Below, piece after piece: positions 54,111 through 63,884 of a stretch of DNA of 64,000 nucleotides. The position numbers and the translations under genes were made by a program. Source of the DNA: Prostheceraeus crozeri (lineage: Eukaryota > Platyhelminthes > Polycladida > Euryleptidae); the NCBI GenBank assembly GCA_907163375.1, contig CAJQUW010008653.1:310001-374000 (forward strand), read 5' to 3'. How positions within the stretch are numbered: the stretch's first letter is position 1; every line of letters begins with the position of its first letter. The notes under the pieces were generated by a model. That model did not search any database, was not told the DNA's origin, and saw only the letters and a program-made list of their open reading frames with translations.

Positions 54111-54925
54111 TGCCTGAGATTTCTTGTTAACTGTAAGATAATGAAATTTGTATAAGTTTGGAATCATGTAGTACAGTCATATTCCTAAAGCATTACACTT
54201 AGTGAGGAATGATAGATTTGAGTGTAGTGAGTGGCACTCGATCCCGTCGGCAGCCCGAAGGCCTTGTACTGATCACTAGGGAAGTGAGAGATCTTCCCCG
54301 ATACCCGCTCTTTACAGCTGAAGACATCATTGTCACTGCCCCGAAGTGGTAACAGCAACGCCGAGTCAAAGGTAGTGATCAGTAGCTGGGATCTAACCCC
54401 TCAAAGCTGCCTTAGACTTAGTCAAATTTCAAATCTGATAGCAGATTTGAACTCAGCATACTTGAAAACCTTAGTCTACATGTTAAAACTTTGAAAAAAC
54501 TGAAAATTAAGAATTTTTAAAAAATTCCGCATTTTACTACTCCTACTACTTTTAAAAAATTTTATCAGTAGTAAAGACACTATCAAACTCTATCACACAA
54601 ACTTTGAAGTAAGAAGATAGCTTGCCTACTTCAAAAGATAGAGTCCTTTGAAACACCCAATATCGGGAGCTCAGAGCGACGACCGTCGCTTACCTCGTCT
54701 TTCGATGAAGTGATGAGACTTACGTTGTCGGGGGTTTATATATGCTCGGAAGAAAACTTAAAATGGCTCTATCTTCGAAAGTATTCATTGTAGCGACATG
54801 CGGTTTGCTGAAAACGGTTCGTCTCATCATTCTCTATCATATGACATCTGAACCATTCTCGTATGACCACGGGAAGTTGGTGCGTCAGCACATGTCCATG
54901 TAACATGCCACAAGTGAAAAAATTC
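54111..54925. other. Non-coding, small palindromes
   Basis: GTACTGATCACTAG near 54276 faces TAGTGATCAGTA near 54384, able to pair around a 95-base GC-richer loop (CGATCCCGTCGGCAGCCCG, CCCCGAAGTGGTAACAGC). This might be a structured RNA, but I recognise no class. Confidence 0.35.
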
Positions 54926-55152
54926 CTAAGTGTGAGAGCTCCAGTGTGGTGAAAATTTGAAAAATTTAAAACTTCCGAATTTCGACCTGGGACCTTTACC
55001 AAAACATTTTTCATCAAATTTCACTGACCCCCCTCCCCCCCTCGTTTGGAGAAATTTGATGAAAAATGTTTTGGTAAAGGTCCCAGGTCGAAATGCCACA
55101 CTTTGGAAAATTTTCAAAATTTTACCCATACAAAGTCACTCTGACACTTAGG
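54926..55152. repeat. Fold-back element with perfect 44-base inner arms
   Basis: ATTTCGACCTGGGACCTTTA at 54977 starts a 44-base arm perfectly complementary to 55050-55093. The loop is 28 bases and C-rich (CCCCCCTCCCCCCC). Imperfect pairing extends outwards to CCTAAGTG (54926) and CACTTAGG (55145), giving a 227-base hairpin, probably a fold-back MITE. Confidence 0.85.
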
Positions 55153-55254
55153 ATTTTTTAAGGTGAGCTACGACATTCCACCCTCCCAACCTGGCCGGCA
55201 CACCACGCCAACCTGGAGAGCGGAGCACACACCACCTCGCGCTACGTCGGCCGG

Positions 55255-55410
55255 CCAGAGGGGGGGACGTCAGACTCGAAGCAACACGACGGCACACCAC
55301 GACCGACTCGACGGACAGGAGGGGGGGACGTCAGACTCGAAGCAACACGGCGGCTCACCACGACCGACTCGACTGACAGGAGGGGGGGACGTCAGCGACG
55401 GCAGCCATCT
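55255..55410. repeat. GC-rich tandem repeat, 61-base unit
   Basis: GGGGGACGTCAG recurs at about 55264, 55325 and 55385. Each is followed by GACTCGAAGCAACACG in the first two units and GCGACGGCAG in the third, with CACCACGACCGACTCGAC between. GC content is far above the surroundings. Confidence 0.85.
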
Positions 55411-55449
55411 TGCGCGTTCCAGTGGTGGAGTTTTACTTACTACTGTAGC

Positions 55450-57001
55450 TGTCCACAACTTTTCCCTTTGACACATCGACGACGTTTTTGTCATCACATC
55501 GACGCCTCCAAATTTGGATTGGCTACATCAATTCAGACGACACTTTACTTGTAGAATGCTTAACTGGTCTTAATTGATTCTCAAAAGTCGCTTAACTAAT
55601 GTTCATTGAAATTGTATCATTTTCGCAACATTTTCTCTAAAATGGTGACCACAATTCGCTATCACATCGACGGCTACTTATTGTGATCTCCTAACCAGAA
55701 GAAATGCTCATTGGATCTAATATTTTCATGATAAATAGTCTGCCCTAAGACTTTCATAATGGCATAATTGGATTTTTCATTTGATCTTTTAACTGTAGTC
55801 TATGCTTCAAAAATACCACAAAGTGTCATCATATCAACGCCGTTGATATTATGATTCTCAGCGTCGATGTAATGATCGAAATTTAAGTCACGATTTAATC
55901 TACACTGCTCGACATGATATCCGTGGAAGATACTTGGTGTACCAGCAACGCAAATGTCTTAGAAGTGTAGCGATTGGAAAAGTAAGGCACCGATTGCCCC
56001 GTTTCTACATCTACACCTTGCAAACAGTTCCTGTGCAATATTCAAGCTTTACCTCTTTTTATCTTTGAATTAACGAGTGGCTTCTTTCAAAGGAGAAAGT
56101 GACAAAAGAAGGAATCGGATTATTGATCACAAACTCCGGTACCGATTCTGAAGATTTTTTACAGATGATCTAAATGACGTATCAGAGTCTGAGAATGGTA
56201 TCACGAGATGAGTATAACCGAAAGCACAGGAGAGATCAGAAACTGTCATGGCAATTGAGTACTAAACTATGCGAGTATCTTATATTGTGGCATTCGACTT
56301 TTAAGGTAGGCTACCTAATTTATTTAATACAATACATTCAACTATTTATATAAAAGTCGATATTCTTTAAAACGTCTCACATAGCCTGTATCAAGTCTAG
56401 ACCATAGAAATCTCTTCAAGCATGCAAGTAGGCCTAGACCTAGATACAGCTACTTTTATCAAATCTCCATTGAAATTTAATAAAGAACGCAACAAAAGTT
56501 ATAATAATTAAAATACCCTGTGAATATCTTTTTCATGCTGCACTTAATTGATATAGATCTTGTCAATCACTTCAGCTGCATTTTGTAATTTTTCGGTCAT
56601 TTACTAGGCCTACAATGTAGACTATTCTTGGTATGATTTGTATTTATTAGCTCATGCATCTCTTGTAGCGGATTTTTTCTTATGTTTTGATTGAGAATTG
56701 AAATATATCTATTGCATTCTGTTTTGATACATTGGATTAGATGCAATTGCTATGGTGCCTATTAGGCGCGCCTATATGATGATCATGATGATGTGATCGC
56801 AAAGTAGTACAGTAGGTTAGTAGGTCTATCTTGAATGGCAATATGAAGCATGAAAATGAGCTCAAGCTTGCGCATAGTACATTATGTGATATTTTTCTGA
56901 TGAATAGTATTTGTAATTATTTATTTCTTTTGTGTGTCTGTTAAGCCTACATGTACATACTTTCCGCATCTGTTTTTGGAGAGGCCTCGACCTTTCAAGG
57001 A
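55450..57001. other. Intergenic, no gene recognised
   Basis: AT-rich sequence without long frames. Nothing beyond scattered GGCCTA words, which recur through the window. Confidence 0.45.
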
Positions 57002-57580
57002 ATAATAATAATATCTTAATTAGTCTCACAAAGGAGCAGTCGGTGAGAGCTTTACAATAGAAAACTAGCGCGGTGCTCGCGTAGGGTCACAAAAAGTAAT
57101 CGGGAGAAGGCAGGACATAAACACGTCACGCTGCGTTGCAAGGACGCAAGCGATGTAGAGATAATGTGCAGGCGATAACGGTGACAGAATTCTAAGAAGG
57201 AATAAATGTACAATGGGAAGTCGGAGGCGAGACGATGACTAAGCATTGACGGCTGAGGAAGGTTGCAAAATGAAAGGAACAGCCTTGTAAATATAACCGT
57301 ATATAGCGTTGTAAAAATATATCATAAGCACTGTAGTCCGAGAAGCGAATGTCGAAATCACTTAAGTAAGTAAGTCGAAGCAGGTGACGATGTAATCCGA
57401 ATATATACAGCAGCAGATATCATTATCACGAAGAAAGCAGCATACTTAAGAAAGCTGAGGCAACAAAGCAGATAAGCAAGCCGCAGACAGGAGCTGTACG
57501 TCAGCACGGCAGCCTGTCTAAGTGGCGAATGCAGATGTCTCATCAGGCACACTTAAAATCAAGTCTTTATTGATTCTATA
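57002..57580 (-). mobile_element. LINE- or SINE-type 3' end with (AAT)n tail
   Basis: Read on the minus strand, GC-richer sequence ends in GACTAATTAAGATATTATTATTATT, written here in two parts GACTAATTAAG and ATATTATTATTATT. This closely parallels the end of the LINE at 12.0 kb (GGACTAATAAAG then ATAATAATAAT). No RT frame is present, so it is a 3'-UTR-only copy or a SINE using the same tail. Confidence 0.4.
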
Positions 57581-58200
57581 ATTTTTCACGTTACTAAAAA
57601 AATGTTAACTATACTAAAAAAATGTTAACTATTTTGTCGGCAGAGCTTTGATGAGTTTTATATGCTGCGTAAGCATATTACAACTCCGCCTTATAAAACA
57701 ACCGCTCAAAAAAATATCCACGAGATAAGCTACTGAGATAAATTCTGAACAAAACCTTAAGTCCAACCATAAAGCAACCAAAAATGTCTTCTAAGTAATG
57801 GGCAAAAGACCGTTCCAGGACACCATAAAATTCAAAAAAATAGTATCTTTAAAAACGACATAAATTCATGAATTTGAACCCTTTTTCAGGTTTTTAAGAC
57901 CTAAATACATGAATTTAGTCCATTCAAAAAGTACCATTTTTTCAAAAAAATTGCATTTTTAAAAACGACTAAATTCATGAATTTTGGTCATTTTTCAGGT
58001 TATGAAGACCTAAATTCGTAAATTTGGGCGTTTTTAAAAATACCCAATTTTTCAAATTTTTCAAAATCTCAAATTTGAGAATTACAATTTTCACCCTGAA
58101 AATCATGATCGTTCCAGGACACCGAAAAAATCAGAAAAGTTAAGAATCTCAAATTTGTGATTATGATCATTTTCTTGCTCAAATCATGACCGCTCCTGGC
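57581..58200. repeat. Diffuse internal repeats
   Basis: TAAATTCATGAATTT-like words and CAGGTTTTTAAGACCTAAAT/CAGGTTATGAAGACCTAAAT recur, as does GTTCCAGGACACC at 57819 and 58110. AAAAAAATGTTAACTAT is duplicated near 57597. No coding capacity; a decayed minisatellite-like region. Confidence 0.55.
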
Positions 58201-58417
58201 GTTCTTACAATTTATCTACTGCTTTGCACTTAGATGAACACTCAATTGTAGAGAACATCTGCTTCTCGCATTTATGAATAAAAGGCATTTCAGTGTAAAG
58301 AGCTGTGTCCTCCACTCAAACATTTGAAAGGAAACAATGTATGAAAGAACAAACAGCTGCTACTACTCTGTGAAACAATGAGATTTTAATTGTACGTTAG
58401 GCAAGTTGTTTTAATTC

Positions 58418-58621
58418 TTGTTAGTGCGTCAGCACACCCGTATGACGTTAAGATATCTGCCAGCTGTACTGTTTTCATTTATCTCTCTCGTCTGTCATTG
58501 TATCGTGTGCTCAGATTGTTGTGATATTATTTCAATCAACACTTATCATCTGCTTGCTCTCATCGTTCCGCTATCTTTAATTACGTTATTCTTATATTTT
58601 GAACATAGTGATTTGTACTAA
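58418..58621 (+). CDS. Small hydrophobic protein, unrecognised
   Basis: The 67-residue frame has two membrane-type segments (LPAVLFSFISLVCHCIV and HLLALIVPLSLITLFLYF). It ends 14 bases before the next gene on the same strand. It may be a small viral membrane protein or a chance frame. Confidence 0.3.
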   Translation: MLVRQHTRMTLRYLPAVLFSFISLVCHCIVCSDCCDIISINTYHLLALIVPLSLITLFLYFEHSDLY

Positions 58622-58635
58622 TTTATCCGTCAATC

Positions 58636-59304
58636 ATGAGTCAAGCAGTCGTTGAACAACAAGCCAACATAGCAACGGTACTTCCAGAGTTCTTCAAAAA
58701 TATTGCGGATTTGTTCATTCCATCGGAGAAACATTCTGAATACTTTTCGTATATAGACCAGCAAGTGAAGAAAGCGCCTCTACTCTTCAATCCTGACGCT
58801 ATACGTTCTGCTCGAAAAGCATACAAAGAGCAACATAAAATCGCAGCCAGAGCAAAGAAGGAAGCAGCACTTCCCTTCAGAATCGAAACATTTACAAAAC
58901 AGTTGAAGGAAAGTGTTGTTGAACGTCATACATTCATCGAATCAGTGGAATATTTTACAGAACCGGCGGGGGACATTTCAACGACAGTGAATTCTTTGAA
59001 ACAACACTTGAAATACGAAAAACAAAGCCATCTTTTGAGTGTCACATGTAAAATTTTTATTGGAAAACACGCCAATCATATATTATCCTTGTGTGAGAAT
59101 AATAAATCAGATTTCACATATCTCTTAAAACATCACAATATTAACTATTCACGAACTGAATTGAGCTTCGCAATGAAGTTGGCAAAACTGGCAGATAAAT
59201 TTCAGACTCTTTGTAGAGTCTCGCTTCCTATACGACTGTTAAAAACTAATCTTTCAATCTTGGAGCAGTGTCTTTCACAAGATGAGTGTTTTTGGAATAA
59301 TTGA
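58636..59304 (+). CDS. Unrecognised 222-residue helical protein
   Basis: An intact frame starting MSQAVVEQQANIATVLPEFF. It is mostly helical and charged, with SEYFSYIDQQVKK, RSARKAYKEQHKIAARAKKE and a Leu/Cys-rich end (VSLPIRLLKTNLSILEQCL). No domain is recognised. It precedes the protease of element 2 on the same strand, so a virion or regulatory role in that element is possible but unsupported. Confidence 0.45.
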   Translation: MSQAVVEQQANIATVLPEFFKNIADLFIPSEKHSEYFSYIDQQVKKAPLLFNPDAIRSARKAYKEQHKIAARAKKEAALPFRIETFTKQLKESVVERHTFIESVEYFTEPAGDISTTVNSLKQHLKYEKQSHLLSVTCKIFIGKHANHILSLCENNKSDFTYLLKHHNINYSRTELSFAMKLAKLADKFQTLCRVSLPIRLLKTNLSILEQCLSQDECFWNN

Positions 59305-59380
59305 TTATTCAACCCTTCTGTTTTCAATCATTTTCATTATGTTGTTGTATGACGTCATCTTTCTCTCATCCAATTAAAAC

Positions 59381-59396
59381 GTGTCCACGCGTGGAC
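59381..59396. promoter_or_regulatory. 16-base perfect palindrome
   Basis: TGTCCACGCGTGGACA is a perfect palindrome in AT-rich sequence between two plus-strand genes. It is followed by repeated CCAAATTGAA words (59428-59465). A dimeric-protein binding site is possible. Confidence 0.35.
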
Positions 59397-59528
59397 AAAT
59401 TTACATGTATTTCAATGTATCCAAATTGAATGTATGCAAAGTGGATGTAACCAAATTGAAATATCCATGTGTTGTTTTTAATTTCTCATTTACGGGAATA
59501 TAATAGAAACATTTTATCTTCTATAAAA

Positions 59529-59700
59529 ATGAGAAACATTAGAGACTTCCAAAAAATATACGGCAAACAAAACCACGTCAAATTTCGATTTAAATGAGAT
59601 TGCTAAGCAATTGGGAATAAAGAATTTTCACATATTGATGAGTAATGAATTACTATTGATAAAAGATGTACGAAACACTAACTCTACTAATAAAATGTAA
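59529..59700 (+). repeat. Partial duplicate of the protease 5' region
   Basis: About 130 bases resemble 59849-59980 (ATGAG start, ACCACG, AAATTTCGA, TTGGGAATAAAGAATTTTCA) at roughly 75 percent identity, suggesting an old tandem duplication. Confidence 0.6.
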
Positions 59701-59848
59701 CAATGTAACGTTTTAATTTAATCTAAATTAAATCATTTCAAAATCGAATAAGTAGTAAGGAAAGACATCATTAGAGAACAGTTTTAAATCAATACCCCCT
59801 CCCTTCTATCTTCTAGGGGTCCCTACAAGAAATTTTTTTAATTATAAA

Positions 59849-60283
59849 ATGAGCAACATAAAGAAGTTTTTTAAATGATATGGAACGCAAACCACGACAA
59901 ATTTCGACCTAATGAAAATCGCAAATCAATTAGGAATAAAGAATTTTCATGTTCTAATGAGAGTCGAATTACAATTTCTAAAAAATAAGCCAACTGTAAA
60001 TTTCATAACAAATCTTCATACGTCAGATGAAAAAGGTGTACATTGGTCAGCAGGACAAAGAAATATAAACTGTTCTAATTATTATTTTGACTCATACGGA
60101 CTTCCACCTACGAATGAAGTAAGAGAAATACTTGGAAATGGTATTTATAATGCATTTCAAATTCAAAAACAAGGAACTACTTACTGTGGGCAATTGTGTC
60201 TTTATGTTTTATTGAAATTACAGGAAGGAGTACCATTTCTAGATATTATGTTAGAATTGAATAATAATGATAATGATAATTAA
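59849..60283 (+). pseudogene. Element 2 adenain-like cysteine protease
   Basis: The region encodes KGVHWSAGQRN (His), NYYFDSYGLPP (Asp) and TTYCGQLCLYVLLKL (Gln/Cys neighbourhood with CGQLC) in adenain order. Length, about 145 codons, is as in the element 1 protease. It faces the integrase gene tail to tail with four bases of overlap. A partial second copy of its 5' part lies just upstream (about 59529-59660), so the gene start was duplicated. It is broken about once. Confidence 0.75.
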
Positions 60284-61467
60284 AAATCAGTTCGTTGTAA
60301 TTCATTTTGATAAAATCGGCCTCTGATATTTTCATCATCTAAATCTTTGATTTCGTAAGTAATCGGATAAGTTTGATTTATTTTACAAACTTCAAATATC
60401 TCTTTCGTCCAGTATCCGACGAAGCCTTTTTCAAATTTATTCTTATATTTAAATATTCTAACTCTATCTCCAATTTTAAATTTCGGCTTAAGTTTCTGCA
60501 AATTCGGATTACTCTCATTCGAATAATTATTCTCGAATATTTTTTTTCTTATCAAATCAGGGTCGTCAGAAGCATTCTTTGGAGTTTCTTCAATACCAGA
60601 ATGAACTTTATTATTGTACTCTTCTACAATTCCTGGTAATATCTTCAACCATTTCTGATTTCTTTGCTCAGTAAATTTCTTGAATAATTTATTTTTTAAC
60701 GTCCGATTGAATCTTTCTATCACTACGGCCTTCCCTGCATTTTCAGTTGAATAAACAGTTTCAAATAGTGGCTGAACGTTTCGGTTATAAAATTCCGACC
60801 CATTATCAACAAACAATTTTTTTGGCTTTCTATTACTTTCTTTAAAGATTTCTTCAAACGCATATTTAACTGATAGACCACTTTTATTTTTTAAAGGCTT
60901 TACCCAAGCGTATCGTGTATATAAATCTATAACGGTCAATGCGTATTTGTAGTCCCTTTCATTCGGCATATGAATAAGATCAGCACTCCAAATATCATCT
61001 TTATTAAATACTTTTACTTTCAATAAATATTTAGGCCTTCTGTATTCCCTATGAATTTCGGACGCATAGGTTCGAGCGTTGCTCTCAGACAGCTTTGCTG
61101 TCGTTTCATTTAAACCCTGACTGAATAATATTTTAGCTTGTAAAGCTTTCTTAACAAACATTCTTTCAATTTTTTCTCTAAATGTAGGATTTTGAATACT
61201 ATCTAATTCTTGAATCATCTTCTTATCAGCTGCATGTCGAGAACTTAGATCATGATTTCGATAAGCTAAATCATGTCTATAAGCGGCGGCATCTACTCTA
61301 TTTATTGGTTCTTCACCTGGTTTCGGATTATTATTCTCATCTAGTCTTATATCTAATCGAGTTCCTGGCCCAGTATATGAATGACCAGGAAGATGTTTTT
61401 CTTTTGTATATTTACCCCAAATAAATCCAGAAAAGTTTTCTAATGTTTTTTTGTATGTCACCTCCAA
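60280..61467 (-). CDS. Element 2 fusion of PLA2-like domain and integrase
   Basis: A single open frame of 395 residues. Residues 25-75 form a parvovirus VP1-type phospholipase A2 domain: GHSYTGPGTRLDIRL (Ca-binding loop) and DAAAYRHDLAYRNHD (His-Asp catalytic pair). Residues about 155-300 are a DDE integrase core: IWSADLIHMPN, KKLFVDNGSEFYN and AVVIERFNRTLKNKL. An SH3-like end (FKIGDRVRIFKYKNKF, GRFYQNEL) follows. No chromodomain is seen. The usual HTH-like N-terminus of Polinton integrases is replaced by the PLA2 part. PLA2 would breach endosomal membranes in parvoviruses; here its fusion to integrase is unusual. Confidence 0.85.
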   Translation of the reverse strand: MEVTYKKTLENFSGFIWGKYTKEKHLPGHSYTGPGTRLDIRLDENNNPKPGEEPINRVDAAAYRHDLAYRNHDLSSRHAADKKMIQELDSIQNPTFREKIERMFVKKALQAKILFSQGLNETTAKLSESNARTYASEIHREYRRPKYLLKVKVFNKDDIWSADLIHMPNERDYKYALTVIDLYTRYAWVKPLKNKSGLSVKYAFEEIFKESNRKPKKLFVDNGSEFYNRNVQPLFETVYSTENAGKAVVIERFNRTLKNKLFKKFTEQRNQKWLKILPGIVEEYNNKVHSGIEETPKNASDDPDLIRKKIFENNYSNESNPNLQKLKPKFKIGDRVRIFKYKNKFEKGFVGYWTKEIFEVCKINQTYPITYEIKDLDDENIRGRFYQNELQRTDF

Positions 61468-61599
61468 TATGCTGACAGTTTCAGTTTTTATTTTTGTTTA
61501 ATAGATAATTCAATAAATCTAAATTAGCAATTTTTAATTTAATTAAATTTTTGGAATTTGTAGAATTCATTTTAAAAGATAAAATAAATGTTTTACCGA

Positions 61600-61690
61600 A
61601 TCGGACCGAAGGTCCTGAGGCTTTAGCCGATAGAGCTTTGTTCAGAGGCTTTAGCCGATCGGACCGAAGGTCCTGAGGTTATTACCGAAT
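61600..61690. repeat. GC-rich duplicated hairpin words
   Basis: CGGACCGAAGGTCCTGAGG occurs twice (about 61602 and 61659) with GCTTTAGCCGAT between copies. GGACC-GAAG-GGTCC can form short hairpins. Related words recur near 62383 and 63890-63985. They sit between convergent or consecutive genes and may be terminators or processing sites. Confidence 0.6.
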
Positions 61691-62164
61691 CATACTAGGA
61701 CTTAGATATATTCCAGAACCATCTTTTGTTTCTTTAATTTCAATTAAATCATCAACATTGTGGAGAATATTTTTAAGAACTCGTTTTCCTTCATCAACTA
61801 ATTTTAATTTACTAATATAATTATCTACTATTCCGTCACCCCTAGCAACTTTCTCTAACTCTCTATTATGACGTTTTTGTTCTTCTAATGCTGCCTTCTC
61901 TGATTTATTTTTATTTACTGCTTGGACAATACCAGCTGTCCCACCTGCAACACTTCCTGCTGCTGCTATGCCACCTATTATTAGAGGAATTAATGGGAGA
62001 ATCCCGCCATTCTTTTCTTCTCGTAATTGAATATTCTCTATCATTGGTTTACTTATGTAATACTTTTTTTTGTTAATCGTAATAGTTTTAGGGGTATTTT
62101 TGTCAACAATATTACGTAATTTTAATTCAACAGTTTTATTATTATTACTTTTCGCTTGCGACAT
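61682..62164 (-). CDS. Element 2 GG-site hydrophobic protein (pX/pVI-like)
   Basis: The 160-residue product has a basic start, then EEKNGGILPLIPLIIGG followed by IAAAGSVAGGTAGIVQAV, a Gly-Gly before a long hydrophobic Gly/Ala segment, then a charged helix (EKAALEEQKRHNRELEKVA). The same layout occurs in the element 1 protein at 40845-41369. A protease-processed, membrane-active minor virion protein is inferred. The frame is whole. Confidence 0.5.
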   Translation of the reverse strand: MSQAKSNNNKTVELKLRNIVDKNTPKTITINKKKYYISKPMIENIQLREEKNGGILPLIPLIIGGIAAAGSVAGGTAGIVQAVNKNKSEKAALEEQKRHNRELEKVARGDGIVDNYISKLKLVDEGKRVLKNILHNVDDLIEIKETKDGSGIYLSPSMIR

Positions 62165-62194
62165 TTTTAATAAAAAAATTTTATGTTAACAAAA

Positions 62195-62350
62195 ATTTTT
62201 AATCTATTGTAGTCATGAAAAATTTTTTAAGTTAAGAATTATTAATCTATTCAAGTTATGAAAAATTTTAAGTTATCAAAAATTTTAATCTATTCTAGTT
62301 ATGAAAAACTTTTAAGTTACCAAAAAATTTTAATCTATTCTAGTTATGAA
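62195..62350. repeat. AT-rich tandem repeat, about 45-base unit
   Basis: TTTTAATCTATTCTAGTTATG and its variants, followed by AAAAATTTTTAAGTTA, recur four times between the capsid and GG-site genes. Copy-to-copy differences are small. Confidence 0.8.
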
Positions 62351-62382
62351 AAAAAATTAATTAATCGACAAAGTCTTGGGCT

Positions 62383-63719
62383 TCAGCCGATCCTAGCCAT
62401 CTTTCCATTAAGAATTTCAATAGAATATTTTACATCTTCTAGCAATAAACCATAAGCCATCAATGAAGTTGTGGAATCTTTCTTTTCAATATTAATTGTT
62501 ACATCACAACCAGTCTTGATAATATCTTCAGATTGTGCACTTAAATCGAAACAGAAAACAGGATATAAATGTCTCCAATCTCCAGGAGTTAATTGTGGTT
62601 CAACTCCAAATTCTATACAAAGATTTCGATAAGAATCATATCCTTCCATAAATTGATTTTTGGTATCATCGAATCTTAATGGATCAATTGGATATCGGGT
62701 TTGATTTAATGAAACTTGTAAACTTCGAATTGTATTAATATGAAAAAGATTGTTGTTCTTATCAAAACTTGGAGAATTATTTCTTTGAAATGTTAGTAAT
62801 AAATATCTTGGAGTATTCGCAGTTCTAGTAAAATGCCAGTTAAATCTTTGTTCGGAAAAAGTTACTGAACTAGCAGTACGCTTTAGAAAATTTACTGGAA
62901 TTGGTTTATTAGTATTTAATCTTTTTGCAATAGCCGTTTCAATCTCTAAACTAGGAGTAATATGCTTAATCCACCATTCAAGTCTATCAATTTTTAGATA
63001 TGCTTTTTTTCCAGTCTTACCAAAAAAGATTAATTCATTATTTGCTGTGCGGTGAATTATTAACTTAAATTTTAATTGATATGATATTTTATCATAATCT
63101 AAATATCCGAATAATGAAGACAATGACCAATTAACTGTCTGTTTACTTTTCTTGTTAAATTAACGTCTTTCTTTATATGCACTATTGTTTGTTTTATTTA
63201 AATGTTTTGCAATATTTTCTACATCTTTCGCAATTCCTGCTGCATCTGTTCCAGCGTGAGTTAAATCATCAACAATTATACCATCATTAGTATCAGGAAA
63301 CCAACCTTCGATTTCATACTTTTTATTATTTTCACCAATTGTTACAAATCTAAGCATTGTATCAATTACACCTGGAGAATCACTTATTGTTTCTATATTT
63401 TGAGTTGCAACATCTAAACGCATTTGTGTAAATAATCTTGGAAAAAAATTATTCTCTAGTGCAATATTATCGGTTTCTGGTAATGGTGTTGTAAAATTGG
63501 CATCACTATACAAAGAATATTCACAGTGTAAAAATGAATCAGGTAGATATATATAACTCTGCTGATTATCAACTTCAAAAATTAAATCACCTCCAGTATT
63601 TACTCTACTGGAAGATCATGGATTCATAGCAATTCTTATATAGTCATTCTTTTTTTGATTGCAACTGACGAACGGAGGATCGTCTAATCTAAATTTATTT
63701 TCGATAAGCGAAGACATTT
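62383..63719 (-). pseudogene. Element 2 major capsid protein (broken)
   Basis: Minus-strand region of about 445 codons encoding a double jelly-roll, hexon-like capsid. Start-side blocks include FRLDDPPFVSC and FFPRLFTQMRLDVAT; the second half has LDYDKISYQLKFKLI, DRLEWWIKHITPSLE and the ending YPVFCFDLSAQSEDI and LMAYGLLLEDVKYSIEI, which parallels the end of the element 1 capsid (IYAFDLTADSD ... YAVFDSNIEI). It is interrupted about twice. It is diverged from the element 1 capsid, so the two elements belong to different lineages. Confidence 0.75.
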
Positions 63720-63739
63720 TTATAAAAAATAATATGACT

Positions 63740-63860
63740 TTTTGTTTTTCTCACACACAGAAAAAATTCTGCTAAAGCAATTTTACTAAAATAATTTTAC
63801 TAAAAAAATTTTGCTAAGAAAATTTTGCTAAAAAAAATTTTACTAAAAACATAATTTTAG
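63740..63860. repeat. Short AT-rich tandem repeat upstream of the capsid gene
   Basis: AAAATTTTGCTAA/AAAATTTTACTAA units of about 16 bases repeat six or more times. Their position just upstream of the capsid start suggests a promoter-proximal or origin-like tract. Confidence 0.65.
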
Positions 63861-63884
63861 AATTTTGCTAGACCAGCTCCGCTA

